A stretch of DNA of 64,000 nt, from NCBI RefSeq assembly GCF_032884065.1, contig NC_088865.1, forward strand, positions 42,411,051 to 42,475,050, written 5' to 3'. The DNA is from Artemia franciscana (taxonomy: Eukaryota; Arthropoda; Branchiopoda; Anostraca; Artemiidae). Shown here piece by piece: positions 12,216 to 23,510 of the stretch (positions are counted from its first letter, which is position 1; the number at the start of each line of letters is the position of its first letter). The notes below the pieces were generated by a model, which did no database searches, was not told where the DNA came from, and saw only the letters and a program-made list of their open reading frames with translations. The position numbers and the translations under genes are program-made.

Positions 12216-15179
12216 CTGAAATATAAAATATTTTCTTAATCCTTTCATTTCTTGATCGTAATTCTATGATAAAGCGCCTGATATGAATTTGAATACAGAA
12301 AAGAACAAGTTGTTTCTTAACATAAGGAAAAAGTGGCGTTAATACTTTAAAGGGACATATATTGTCCTATATATGAAGGTGACGGCCATTGCATAAACCA
12401 CTCACTTTTTGCTCAAACTTGTTTAATCAAACTTAAAGTAGCCTCAGAATTAATTTATCAACCCCCCCCCCCAATTTATGAATCTCTTTTATTTCTACCT
12501 GAATCTTCACAGAAAGTTAGAGGATTTTGGAATAAAAATGCACTTTTTTAAGGCATTAGGAAACCCTCCCACCTAAATAATGACCCAATGGTTAAGCTCC
12601 ATAATAGCTGATGCGAATTAACATCTCTGCACATTGTTTTATCAAACATCATGTGAATCACCTTGGTAAAATGTAGATCTGAAATAAATGTCTATATTAA
12701 CCGTTTATTTTATATGGACTCTTTGACTCTTCAGAAACTAATGCGCAACTGTGTGGCATTACTGCGTCGAAAAGTGGGAAATCAAATATAGTTTTTTCAA
12801 GAATTTTAAATCGGGCTATCTCAAATTTTTCAAGTGGTAGCAGCTTTGCCCTATTTTAGTCAAAATTGTAGTTCGCTGTCGTTAAACGGCAGAAAACGTG
12901 GTTCTGCTCTGGCACTGTCTAATGATTAATAAAAAAAAGGGCACTAAAACTCGTTATATCCGTTGGAATGACCAGTATTTCGAGTTTTTAGTGCCGTTGA
13001 TTCTACAGGATAACCCCTGAGGAAAAAAAACAAACAGCTTAACACGCATCTGTGATCTTTCTTCTAAAAGGAAAGGCGAAATTCCATATTTTTGTATATT
13101 TTAGCTTGAAACCTTTTAGCTGGCTAATCTCCTCATACACAAGGTGTTTCCTGTTAGTATTTAGCTATAACGTTAGTCTTTGTTCTTTTTGTTTTAAAAT
13201 AATTTTTAAGTTTATTTTCTCTTCATTTTTAATATCATGCTTAGAGTATTTCTGAGTCTTTTTTTTTGTACATTTCATGCTTCTATCCACCTTTAATTCC
13301 ATCCATTTAGGGTGTCTTAGGTTTTGTTTTTTTCATCCATCTCATGCTTCTATCCATCCGCTTTCGTCAAAAAAACACGGATGAGACAGAAAAGGAATTT
13401 ATTGGTATTCAGTTAGTCAAATTTTGGCTTTGGAACCTTACAATTAAGGGTTTATTGTAATCCAGTAAGGGACTTTTGTTTCGTCACGTAACTGTAACTC
13501 TCTGGAATAGCCTTTTTGACACCATTTTTGGGGCTATAAAACAGATTTATCGTTTAGGTCAAAGGTCAAAAAGTTTTTCCTTAGTCGAGAGTCAGGGTAA
13601 GAATGGGTTTCTTGTGAGCATCATCGTTTAGTGTTTTTTTTCCTTTTTCTCCTTCATTGCTGTCTTCATTTTTATGTTGTTGATTTTGTGAATTAATTAT
13701 TTAATTGAACCACTTTGCACAAGTTATTTGACCTTGTAGCAGTGGCCATGTATTTAACTTTCTGTTGTGGATTGATGAAAAAAAGGAGTCAACCTCTCTC
13801 AAATAAGAGGTAAACAATTACTGGCTCAACATCCTGCTCCACACTGGCCCCAAGTGTTTTCGCACGAATGCTGGAACGTCGAAGCTCTACAGCCGGAACA
13901 AATAACTGAAAATGGCCAAGAAGCAAATTACTGTAAAAATAAGTTGACGAAGTCCAGAAAATAAGTATTGAAGATACACTAAAGTTCAGTGGCCAAAGTT
14001 GAATCCTTAATTTAAATTGCAAATTTAGTTTATTTTAAAATAAAAATCCATATATGACGACCAGCTTAGTGTCAACGTGGAAGCCTGAAGAAACGGTGTA
14101 GGGGACCCAAAAGTCATCAACACATGTTAAACGAAACTAAGATAGTCATTTTTACTATATTTAATCGCATTGTTGAAAATTATTGAGGTTCTAATTGCAT
14201 CATTTTGAGCTTCTCCGGCCTTCTGCTAGGAACTTCCCGAGCCACAATAAGCATATTCTTTAGCAAGTTTTTAGAAAACGCTCATTTAGCTGCGCTGGGG
14301 AGGACTGATTTATGCTAACTACAGTTTTTAGTATACTTGCTCTGTTTTATTAAAGTAAAGATTTAATATTATTCCTTTTTTGAGAAAGTTCCTCTAGCCA
14401 GCTTCTAGCATTTGACTTAAATTTTGACTAAAACCTATCGGTTTTAAAATGATTGGTACAGCTGGTTAACGAAAGTGCTGCTCTTTTTTAATATAAAGTG
14501 CATAACTTATTCTAGCATCAAAGCCATTTACTTTTTACATCAAGTACAAGAAATTCTTACGCCTAGGAAAACACTCCCCTCTCGTGAATTTTGAATTATT
14601 TTTTTTTGTTTCTTTGCTTTTTTTCCGCAATTTAAATATAATTTTTATGATTTTTTTTCAACTTAACAAAATTATCTTGTATGTTCAACAACATTGAAAT
14701 AGATAATTTGCCTTTGAAAAATTGTTGTGACTCAAAAGCTTTTCTTTCTTTTTCATTTCATAAAATATAATATTAGAATATAATAAAAATAATAATACGA
14801 ATATGCAATAACATATAATAATGCGAATAATAATAATAAGAATATAATAATGAGAATATATAACAATACGAATAAAAATTCGCAATAAAGAAGCAATTAG
14901 TATTTGAATATTGCACGCTCATCCTTTGAAATAGTTTCCAAATTTAATATTTTTCTTAAAACCAATGAAGCTTTAAGAAGATTATTTATGTGTCCATTAA
15001 TGAGGAACAATTGTATTAGCTTATAAAAATGCGTCACAGAAATGAACCAATGGAGTAAAAGCACACTTTTTAGCATGGATGTACATGGCTGTAGTCTTTT
15101 TCCCTGCCTTTAATTCACTAATTGGCTTAGATAATAACTGTCTTTCACCTGGTTAAATTTTGCTAGCGTGGCATCTCAC
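12216..15179 (-). other. Intron of the IR gene, with a family A fragment
   Basis: Spliced between 'CAG/GTGAGA' at 15180 and 'tatttcag' at 12216. I see no exon inside. The part 12770-13150 is a diverged family A fragment (shared blocks 'gggcactaaaact', 'taacccctgaggaaaaaa' and 'cacgcatctgtgat'). The part 14750-14880 is an (AAT)-rich simple repeat. The part 15008-15179 is duplicated next to the other first exon, at 24683-24859. Confidence 0.7.
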
Positions 15180-15915
15180 CTGAGTAAATCCTGCTGTCAT
15201 TTGTATAAGTTCCCCACTTTGCTCCGTCATTTAGCGGTGGCACATATTTGACAGTAAAGTTGTATTTTTCAGCATATACTAGAATTGTGTGTTGATCAGG
15301 GCCATAGTATTTGATCCTATCATTCTCCTTCTTTGTTACAACAAATGATGGGAGCTCCCACGTTGATACCAAAACATCTGAACCTTTTAGGTTGTTCAAA
15401 CGTGTTTCAAATATTCTCTCTGAAATAGGGCCAATATGTTCTTTTAAGGTAACATTTCCTGACAGATCAAAAAATTCTTGCTGAAATATTGTCAAGCCCC
15501 TCTTTTTTAATTTGATTGCAATAATTGTATTAAACTTGGGGAGAATTTTTAGTTTAGCAATTCGTTCGGTAAATCTTCGTTTACCATCATAGAGAAATAT
15601 CACTATACAATTCACATTAATATGCTTCTGTTTGAGCTTGTATTGTAGAACCTCCGATGCAAGGTCAAGATTAGAAGTGTGAAATAGTTGCACATTGCAG
15701 TTGGTATATTTTTCTTTCTGTTGTCTGAAATCAAGCAAACTGTGAGGAATCTTTAAGTTAAATAAAGGTGGATTCCAACTTGTATAGTAATCAATGCAAT
15801 ATCTTGGGTGTAGATATCCAAAGAGTCTGTCTAGAGGTTTAAGAGGTCCAAATCTTGGAGAAGTAAAACTGATATAAGTTGGAATCAATAAAAGAGAATA
15901 CCCAATCTTTGTCAT
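15180..15915 (-). CDS. Ionotropic receptor, first exon a (N-terminus and S1)
   Basis: Starts ATG at 15915 with a hydrophobic leader (residues about 4-18, YSLLLIPTYISFTS), read as a signal peptide. A short, divergent N-terminal region follows (about 20-178), as in antennal/divergent IRs that lack a full amino-terminal domain. Then comes the first half of the ligand-binding S1 lobe: VLVSTWELPSFVV (181-193), YYGPDQHTILVYAEKYNF (203-220) and KYVPP. The exon ends after 245 codons plus one base at 15180, where TCAG/GTGAGA forms a strong donor. Without splicing the frame would stop 5 codons later. The split glycine codon is completed exactly by exon 2 at 12215. It is roughly two-thirds identical by eye to the other first exon at 25604-24860, and the homology continues into both flanks. 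Confidence 0.9.
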
Positions 15916-16170
15916 ATTTTATGTAATGACAATTTCACGCCTATAAGGACTCTAGGTATCACGGGTTTTTAGTTCTAAACTGAGTTCTAATACCACGCAT
16001 AGGAAAATATGTCCTTCCCTAAAAACATGGCGTGACCCTTTTGTTTTCCATGCTCATTTATAGCATAAATTTTTTATTACTAGATGATAAACGGTATTTC
16101 ATAATTTATAGGAGGCTAACCACTTCTATCATATGAAATGTTTCTGTTGAGAACGATTGCTCATTGGTAA
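15916..16170 (-). repeat. Duplicated 5' flank of IR first exon a
   Basis: Alignable by eye with 25605-25870, the flank of the other first exon. Shared landmarks on the minus strand are 'gtggtt', 'gaaataccgttta', 'aaatttatgctata', 'gggtcacgccatg' and 'tattagaactcagtt'. The duplication therefore carried a promoter along with the exon. Confidence 0.6.
15978..16010 (-). promoter_or_regulatory. Core promoter of IR first exon a
   Basis: On the minus strand an ATATTTT box (16010-16004) precedes a TCAGTT initiator (15983-15978; predicted +1 A at 15981) by the canonical 30 bases. The ATG follows 66 bases downstream. The first exon at 25604 has the same arrangement with the same spacing, and both also share upstream blocks such as GGTCACGCCATG and AAATACCGTTTA. 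TCAGT is the common arthropod initiator. This is inferred from sequence only. Confidence 0.5.
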
Positions 16171-16547
16171 TAAATACAAATGTTAAGTTTAAAAATTAAC
16201 CTTATATAGCATTGTTCATATCGATTATGTGTTTTAATAAATATTTATTAAATGTTGTATTACCAAGGACAATTAAATTAAATTTTAATTGCTTGAAGTG
16301 TTTAAGGAGAATCTAATGCAACCGTATTTATCATAAGAAAGAAAGAACAATCTAGAATTCCATTTTTGATCTAAGACCTCAATATACAATTATGTAGTCT
16401 TGGGTTTTAGTAAATGGCACATTTAAACTAGGAAACGTGGGTGAAACACAAGCCCAAAATCTAGTTATACGTATATTCCACCAAACAGCACAAGAATGTT
16501 TAGCTTTCTTCTGAAGGAGTAAGGAGTGTCTAAACGTCATGTATTAT

Positions 16548-16760
16548 TAACGTTTGAGTTTTTACGGACGAAAGACCTTGTCAAATTCAACAAATTAGTT
16601 TCCTTATTTATTTTTACGGTCCATGTGGCAAAACGGACAAAAACTTGATGCTACACAAAAAAATTCATAATTTTGAAACAAATAAAAAAAAATCTTAGAA
16701 AATTGCATTTATCAGGCATGTATACACCTAGGATGGCTTTAGGAGAGCAAAAAATGTTAA
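16548..16760 (+). repeat. Dispersed repeat, copy 2 of 2
   Basis: Partner of 4288-4470; see there for shared blocks. This copy lies between the two IR first exons. The family is unrecognised. Confidence 0.5.
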
Positions 16761-16929
16761 TTCGTTCGGTTATTAGAAATTTTATCAACCTGCCCAAATT
16801 TGAACTAACATTCCTTAGTGTTTTTGCGGAATAAACTTACTTTTACTTACATTTTTCTTCAAGTTGTTTACAGTTTTCACCCCCTTGAAGCTTTATTCTT
16901 AAAAAGTGTATCAGTGATGGTGTTATATG

Positions 16930-17398
16930 CCCCTGTTGGACCGACTGATGGGGCTAGTAGTGACTCAGATTAATTTTCCTTACAGTTACAGGAACAAATA
17001 GAAGGGAGGCCGGACCGAAATTTGTTATTTTCTTAAGGGGACAATATGCCCAGTCTCGTAAAAATATGAGGTCGTATTTGTAGATGGAAGAATCAATATG
17101 ACCCCTTTTTTGGAGAATGTGGGGATGACCTGGAACATTTTATGGGTAATTGCCAAAGTCTTAATAGTTTTTTCTGGTGGGAGGATGCACCATGACTCCC
17201 AGATATCTTCTAAGCCTCTTCTAGGGAGATAATTAGCGCGGTGGGTCAGATATCAGTATCTGAGAAGATACTGGTAGACTCCAGGATAAGAATTTAAGAG
17301 AAATATTCCAGTAACAGTTGAATATGAAGCTACATTTACTACTACTATTGCTACTATTACTGTTACTCCAACTACTACTTCTATTGCAACTACTTCTT
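16930..17398 (+). pseudogene. LINE 3' end fragment with (TAC)n tail
   Basis: Plus-strand frames encode a C-terminal LINE segment with a Cys/His cluster (GECGDDLEHFMGNCQSLNS), typical of the nucleic-acid-binding end of CR1/jockey-like ORF2 proteins. Stops lie upstream and downstream of it. It ends in 'tttactactactattgctac', a degenerate TAC microsatellite (about 17335-17398) that I read as the 3' tail. The 5' part is missing, as expected of truncated insertions. It abuts an opposite-strand LINE fragment at 17399. Confidence 0.55.
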
Positions 17399-18227
17399 AG
17401 TTTAAGAGGGTTAAGATGACAATTTCAAGAAGTATATGAATATACAGATTATCAAAAGAACATCTATATGTTCTTTTATACATATAGATATACATATACA
17501 TATACAAAACTTTGTCTAAAGCATTTCTCAGTCTAAAAACTATCATATTACTAAGTAATTTGGTACCTACAGAGACCAGTTTAATGCCTCGATAATTACC
17601 ACACTCTCTCTTATCACCTTTCTTGTACAATGGTTTAATTAAGGTTTTCATAAAGTCGTTTGGTACTTTACCTTTTTTAATAAATCCAATTCATAGTCTC
17701 CAGGAGCTTATTTCTAACCTCAGAAGCACCATATGTATGAAACTCATTTACCACACTATCAGCACCTGGAGCCTTATTGTTTTTTAGTTCTATCGCCAAT
17801 TCATCCTCACAAAACAATCCTCCTTCACATCCAAGGTATCACAAACCTTTTCATTTTCCTCTATAGCTTTTCCTACAACTCTATCTCGATTTCCCACATT
17901 CTTAAAATGTTCATCCCATCTCTTTAACTCTTTCCTTATCACTAATAGTGGTCCCGTTCCTATCTTTAACTGGAACAAGTCCAAATTGACTACTACCTCT
18001 CAATTTATTAACATGCCAGTACAATATTTTACTATTTTGCCGTCTAGCTGCATCTTCCAGATCCTCGGCAATTTTATCCATGGCCTCCAATTAACACCTC
18101 TTTAGTTCATATTTTAATGCTTTCTCCACTTTCTTTACGTTCCTTTTGTTTTCATATGATTTATCACTCAGATAATTCCTATACAAGCCCCTTCTCCTCT
18201 CTATTAAACCTAAAACTTTCTCACTAA
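17399..18227 (-). pseudogene. LINE-A fragment, linker to early RT domain
   Basis: Read on the minus strand from about 18227: a basic linker (ENKRNVKKVEKALKYELKR), then RRQNSKILYWHVNKLRGSS, PVKDRNGTTISDKERVKERW, a frameshift, then NNKAPGADSV, the RT finger block, and after another frameshift PLYKKGDKRECGNYRGIKL (RT motif 1-2 region) and a GTKLLSNMIVFRLR stretch. The RT palm with the catalytic aspartates is absent. Frameshifts and stops mark it as dead. It belongs to the same family as 35228-35783 and 47723-47895, which hold the later parts of the same protein. Confidence 0.7.
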
Positions 18228-18592
18228 TATTCCTAGCCCCCCCCCCAGAAAATACCCCCCAGAAAATATACTACCGCAGAAAATACCCCCCGCAGAAAAT
18301 TCAAACCACTGAAAAATAGCCCCCTCCCCTCGTAAAATACCCCCCTAAGGAACCTCCCCCCTCTCAAATAAACTACCTTCCACGGGAGGGTATTTTCCGG
18401 GAGGTATTTTCCGCGCTGGATGGGTATTTTCCTCGGTTTTTTTTTTCCTCGGGGGAGTTTTTTCCAAGAGGGATATTTTCCGGGGCGTATTTTCTGTGGA
18501 GAGGGGCTTTTCCCGCAGAGGTATTTTCCGGGGTGATATTTTCCGTGGATATTTTCTGGGGAGGTAGTTGCCGGGGGGGGGGGGGAGGTAAA
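18228..18592. repeat. Inverted GC-rich minisatellite (GGAAAATACCCCC)
   Basis: The left block (18228-about 18370) repeats 'cagaaaataccccc' and the right block (about 18376-18592) repeats the complement 'gggtattttccgg', so the array reverses orientation around 18372. Units are roughly 15-25 bases with C-runs or G-runs between them. The minus-strand open frames of 94 and 120 codons across it are low-complexity shadows. It ends in a run of about 13 G. Confidence 0.75.
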
Positions 18593-18900
18593 CGCCTAGA
18601 GTCGATACACCCAAGATCCCTTGAAACATAGTTACTGGACCGTTCTTCTATGCTGAACAAAATGGTTGTCTCAAAATTTTGATTGGATGTGTTTGGAAAA
18701 TCAATGGGTTTGGGAGGAGGGCTGCTTGTCTCCAATCACTTTTTACTCTTAAAAGAGCACTAGAACTTTTAATTGCGAACCGAATTAGCTTCTCTAAAAG
18801 CTTAAATGATATTACTAGCTATTATAGAGCTTTGCTGCTTTTAATATTGCTTATATATCCTTTTGGAAACCTGCATGGATATAATTTTTCTATCAATTGA
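18593..18900 (+). repeat. Family B repeat copy
   Basis: Contains the family B line 'tgaacaaaatgg.tgtctcaaaattttgattgga', then 'gtctccaatcact' and 'gagcactagaacttttaatt'. These are shared with 21820-22120 and with both units at 57766-58475. It is related in part to the body of family A. Confidence 0.55.
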
Positions 18901-19615
18901 AACTCCCGTAAAACTTTCCCTTAAAGCATCCTCTTCATACCCTTAAAGTCATAAGTTAGAGTAAATCTAATCGTAGTATTAATATTATACACATAGTGCC
19001 TTCTGGCTGGTTCAAAATCCGCCACAACTTAACCTAAAAGGTCAACCTAATAATGTAAGCCGTTCTAGAAATATTATTTCGTCACCTTTTTCAAAATCTA
19101 CATACTCTTAGTTCGTTTTGATTTAGTTCAACATTCTGCTAAATATTCCTTGAAAGTTTCACCTTAATACCCTTAGCTTGTATAGTTGCAACAATTGTAG
19201 TAGCAGTTGTAGCATTAGTAGCAGCATTCTCAATGCACATTTAGTTTCTTCGACATCCCCTCTAACACGTGCCAAAAGTCTGAACTTAATACCATCAACC
19301 GTTCCAGAAGCTATGCCGATAAGTACCCTTGACAACTTGTGTGGCCTTGGTGAGTTCTGATTAACGTCAATAAAGTTTCAATAGTCCCAACATATTTGCC
19401 TTAGCACCCATAGATTTAGCAGCAGTAGTAGTAATAGTAGCAGTACTAACAGTAATAGTGGTAGTAGCATTCAAATTAATTGTGGTAGCCTTATATTTAG
19501 TGTCAGTAGTAGTACTAGAAGTAGTAATAATAGTAGCAGTATTAGTAGCAATAGCAGAGCATGAGTAGAAGCAGTGGCAATATGATGCAAATGTTGTCTT
19601 TTGGTTAGTTCAATA
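18901..19615. repeat. TAG/AGC-rich degenerate repeat region
   Basis: Two lines of the type 'ttcaccttaatacccttag' followed by (TAG)n-like microsatellite (19180-19230 and 19420-19575), and ending 'ttttggttagttcaatatc' just before the family A terminus. A related unit lies at 21420-21670. Open frames here are microsatellite shadows. Confidence 0.5.
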
Positions 19616-21315
19616 TCAAACAGTTCGTGGTAACGAACTGTAGTAAGGAGCGACCTGGCTCAATAGTAACCAAAACTCTAAAAACGGAATTTTTGTAACA
19701 ATAGTTACATCAAAAGAATCGTATTTTCATGCTGATTTTAAATATATAAGTGTCATTACGTTTGGACTTACCCATCAAAGGTTACAAGCTTGCGAAAATT
19801 TGCCTTATTTTAGAAAATAGGAGAAAACACCCCCTAAAAGTCGTAGAATCTTAACGATCACACCATCACACCATCATATTCAGCGTATCAAAGAACCCTA
19901 CTGTAGAAGTTTCAAGCTCCTATCTACAAAAATGTGGAATTTTGTATTTTTTGGCAGAAGGCAGATCACGGATGCGTGTTTATTTGTTTTTTTTTTTCCC
20001 AGGGGTGATCATATCGACCCAGTGGTCCTAGAATCTTGCGAGAGGGCTCATTCTAACGGAAATGAAAAGTTCTAGTGCCCTTTTTCAGTGACCAAAAAAA
20101 TTGGAGGGCGCCTAGGCCCCCTCCCACGCTCATTTTTTCCCAAAGTCTTCCGGATCAAAATTCTGAGATAGCCGTTCTATTCAGCGTAGTCGAAAAACCT
20201 TATAACTATGTCTTTGGGGACGACTTACTCCCCCACAGTCCCCGTGGGAGACGCTACAAGTTACAAACTTTGACCAGTGCTTACATACAGTAATGGTTAT
20301 TTGTAAGTGTACAGACGTTTTCAGGGGGATTTTTTGGTTTGGGTGGGGTTGAAAAGAGGGGGATATGTTAGGGGAACTTTCTTTGGAGGAATTTATCATG
20401 GGGGAAGAAAATTTCCATGAAGGGAGCGCAGGATTTTCTAGCATTATTTAAAAAAAAACAATGAAAAAATAAATATGAAAAGTTTTTTTCTACTGAAAGT
20501 GAGGATCAGCATTAAAATTTAAAACGAGCAGAAATTATTGCGGATATGAGGGATTTACCTCCTCTTAATACCTCGCTCTTCACGCTAAAGTATATTTAGT
20601 AATTTCAACTATTTATTCTATGGCCTTTGTTGTTCAAGGGTCATTCTTATGGAATTGGGACAGAATTTAAGCTTTAGTGTAAAGAGCGAGGTATTGACGA
20701 TGGGTGAACTCCCTCATATACGCAATAAAACATACGAATATAGAAGTTTGTTACGTAAGTTAATTCATAAATTACGTATATTTTTTACTAATGAAAATGT
20801 TCGTAAAAAAATTAAAAGTTCTAGTTGCCATTTTAAGTAATCAAAAAATTGGAGGGCAACTAGACTTCCTCCTTCTCTCCTTTTTTCTCAAAATCTTCCG
20901 ATTAAAACTATGAGAAAGCCATTTAGCCAAAACAAAAAAAAATTAATATGCAAATTTCGTTTTAATTATTTATGTGTGGAGAGCCAAGATCAAAACATGC
21001 ATCAATAAAAAACGCCCAGAAATTAAATAAAAAAAAAAATAAGTTTTTTAAATGAAAGTAAGAAGCGACATCAAAACTTAAAACGAACAGAAATTAATCC
21101 GTATATGAAAGGGGCTTTTCCTCCTCAACGGCCCGCTCTTTACGCTATAGTTTTTTACCGTTTTAAGAAGTAGAGTTAAGAGAAAGAGTCAAACTTTAGC
21201 GTAAAGAGCGGGCCGTTGAGGAGGAAAAGCCCCTTTCATATACGGATTAATATCTGTTCGTTTTAAGTTTTGATGTCGCTTCTTACTTTCATTTAAAAAA
21301 CTTGTTTTTTTATTT
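19616..21315 (-). mobile_element. Family A palindromic element, full length, inverted
   Basis: The mirror image of 8845-10460. It opens with the intact terminal hairpin 'cagttcgtggtaacgaactg' (19620-19639) followed at once by 'tagtaaggagcgac', runs through the body to about 20440, then palindrome B (about 20480-20720) and the intervening sequence with 'gatcaaaacatgcat'. It ends with palindrome A (about 21040-21310), whose arms contain 'aaactttagcgtaaagagcg' and its complement. GTAAGGAGCGAC thus occurs inverted at both ends and could act as a terminal recognition site. No protein is encoded. Confidence 0.75.
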
Positions 21316-21419
21316 AATCCCTCACAATAAGCCCGGTAAGTTACAACTTGGGACACAAAACTTATTCCTAAGACATTTTGCATACGCCATCTTGACAACC
21401 TGAATACAGACGGCATGTT

Positions 21420-21670
21420 GTTATTCAACTCTCCTTCCCCTCTTAAAATTCCCTGAAAATTTTAGCTTCATACCCTTAGGCATAGTCGTAATAGTAGTCA
21501 CAGTAGTAGTATTAGTATTAATAATTATTGCACTAGCTCTAGTAGCAGCAGTAGTATTAATGTATGTACTTTTCGTCAGTTGAATATCCTTCTCATCAAG
21601 TCCTGAAAGTGTCAACTTAAATACAATTAACCGCTGCTATGACATTGCTGATATGTCCTTTTGATAGCCT
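21420..21670. repeat. TAG-rich repeat unit
   Basis: Shares 'ttagcttcatacccttaggc' followed by TAGTAG-type microsatellite, and 'ttttcgtcagttgaatatcc', with the region 19150-19615. Non-coding. Confidence 0.4.
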
Positions 21671-21819
21671 TGATCCCTTTACTTAGACTGCGTTATTAGG
21701 CATCCTATGCCCCCCCCCATCCCGATAGCAATACCTTTATGTAAACAATGGGCAACTTGCATTACTTACAGCCTTTGCATCAAGGGAGGTTGGGAGTCAA
21801 TCAAGGGAGGCCTCATCCC

Positions 21820-22440
21820 TGAAGTGACAGTTATTGAACCTTTCAACGATTTTAAATAAAATAGCTATTTAAAATTTGGATTGGACGTCTTTGGAGGGAG
21901 GGTAGCAAAAAGGGATGGGAAATGGAGCTTGTTTACCCTCTAATCACTTAATTCTTAAAAAGGGCACTAGAACTTCCAATTTTCGATCGAATTATCTCCG
22001 TCATTAATTTTAAAACAATTTCTACGATACGAAATGGCCTAGGGGAAGAATTAATTAAATAACCCACTAAAAGTTTATACTCTTCACTTAGGCAGTCCTT
22101 TTGCACTCCCAATGAAAACTATGAATGATTGGTACTAAAAAACGTTGTACCAATAACTAGAACTAAAAGCTAGTGTTAATGGGGCCATAGTTCTGATGTT
22201 GATTCCAGAGGAACATATATTAGACTTCTCATTGTTTTTGAACAAAACGGTCAAACCCGAATATTTATGCTATAACATTGAGAGCGGGGGTTAATGGGGG
22301 ACTGGCTGTAGAAAAGGCAGTAGAGGGGATGGATACCATCTAATCACTTTCAAACTCACAAAGTCAAATGAGCCTTTCCCAAGTTTGCTCTTCCACACCC
22401 TCCATACGAAGTGGTAAGGGGAAAGAAAAAGATTTTTGGC
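21820..22440 (+). repeat. Family B repeat, two diverged copies
   Basis: The first copy (about 21820-22120) has 'aaagggcactagaactt', 'acgatacgaaatggcctagg' and 'cttcacttaggcagt'. The second (about 22200-22440) retains 'gaacaaaacgg', 'accatctaatcact' and 'catacgaagtgg'. The open frames that follow (22411-22787, both strands) have no recognisable product. Confidence 0.45.
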
Positions 22441-22788
22441 ACTTCACCTTTGGTCTGGCCCTGTTTCTGGGGGAGTAATTATTTTTCTGTTATTCTCTTA
22501 CATTGGGTTTTTATTAGCCTAAGAACTTTAATATGTAAATTTAAACTCATCAAAAAGAAATTAACATCTTTTAAACTTCATTTTAGGGAAGAATACCCTC
22601 AAACAGTATTTGTGCTCGAGTTTTCTCTTGGCCCAAGGACTGACGGCTTTAGGTTCCGACCAGACCAAGGACAAACTTTTGTAAACCATTTTTGGGGTTT
22701 TTTTTCCCGCCCTTCTCCTACAAAGAAATGAGTAGCCCACTTGATCCAGAAGAAAATATCTGGAAATTTTAAGCCAATAACTGACAAT

Positions 22789-23218
22789 GGTACTTATCGG
22801 TTATATAATAGATACTCGTGAAGTGAAGTTCGATTAATGCTAATGGAATGAAACAAAATGTTATGAATATATAATAGTTTAGAAACAAATTTGGGCTATA
22901 TATTTGCACATTAGGGGGGGGGGATGGGGGTAAAGCATAGCATATATTTAAAGCGTAAACTAACCATTGGTGTATTTAATACATGCTATGCTTTACCCCC
23001 ATCCCCCTAATGTGCAAATATATAGCCCAAATTTGTTTGCATAAACCAAACCAATATACAAACTAAATACTTAAATAAAATATAGCTAGAATTTATTTTT
23101 CAACCTAACCAAAGCTAATTGTGTGGTATAAAGAAGTTGCTTGACCTGTTTCTTGTGTCATGCTCGCATCATTCGTGATTGAAATTGTATAGTGTCTATT
23201 ATATAACCGATAAGTACC
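22789..23218. mobile_element. 430-bp MITE with 8-bp target duplication
   Basis: Terminal inverted repeats GGTACTTATCGG...TAATAGATAC at the left (22789-22815) and the near-exact complement ending CCGATAAGTACC at the right (to 23218). They are flanked by CTGACAAT (22781-22788) and CTGACATT (23219-23226), an 8-bp target duplication with one mismatch. Inside is a second, about 58-bp near-perfect inverted repeat (22883-22943 and 22983-23038) including a G-run/C-run pair. An 8-bp duplication fits hAT, P or Merlin-like transposition; the termini alone do not decide. Confidence 0.8.
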
Positions 23219-23226
23219 CTGACATT

Positions 23227-23510
23227 TTGCATTAGATATTTGCATTATAAAGGACCTTTGCCCCATGGACTGAGGAGTCTATCTCCAAACGCTAACCGGA
23301 AACCTCTTTTGAGTATTCTGAAGAAAAGGGTAATCTGAAAAATGTTACCGGATGTCTTCCCGGTTGTGGAATCCATTTCCAAATGAATGAACCCCTTGGA
23401 AGTTCTTAGGACAACCCTTCATACGAAATGGATAGGGAAAGAAGAAAAAACGAAGGAATAGTACTTGGAAGACACATTGCTCTTTACTTAGGCAGCGCTA
23501 TAGCATTGCT
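23227..23510 (+). repeat. Family B-like 3' end
   Basis: Ends 'catacgaaatggatagggaa' and then 'cattgctctttacttaggcag', the characteristic end also seen near 22050-22110 and 58390-58460. The sequence may be the continuation of the family B copy split by the MITE at 22789. Confidence 0.4.

Noticed and set aside
18345-18735. Overlapping Pro-rich minus-strand frames of 94 and 120 codons
   Set aside because: Shadows of the inverted minisatellite.
22411-22787. Opposed open frames of 106 and 62 codons
   Set aside because: No domain, no splice context; they overlap family B sequence and the edge of the 430-bp MITE.
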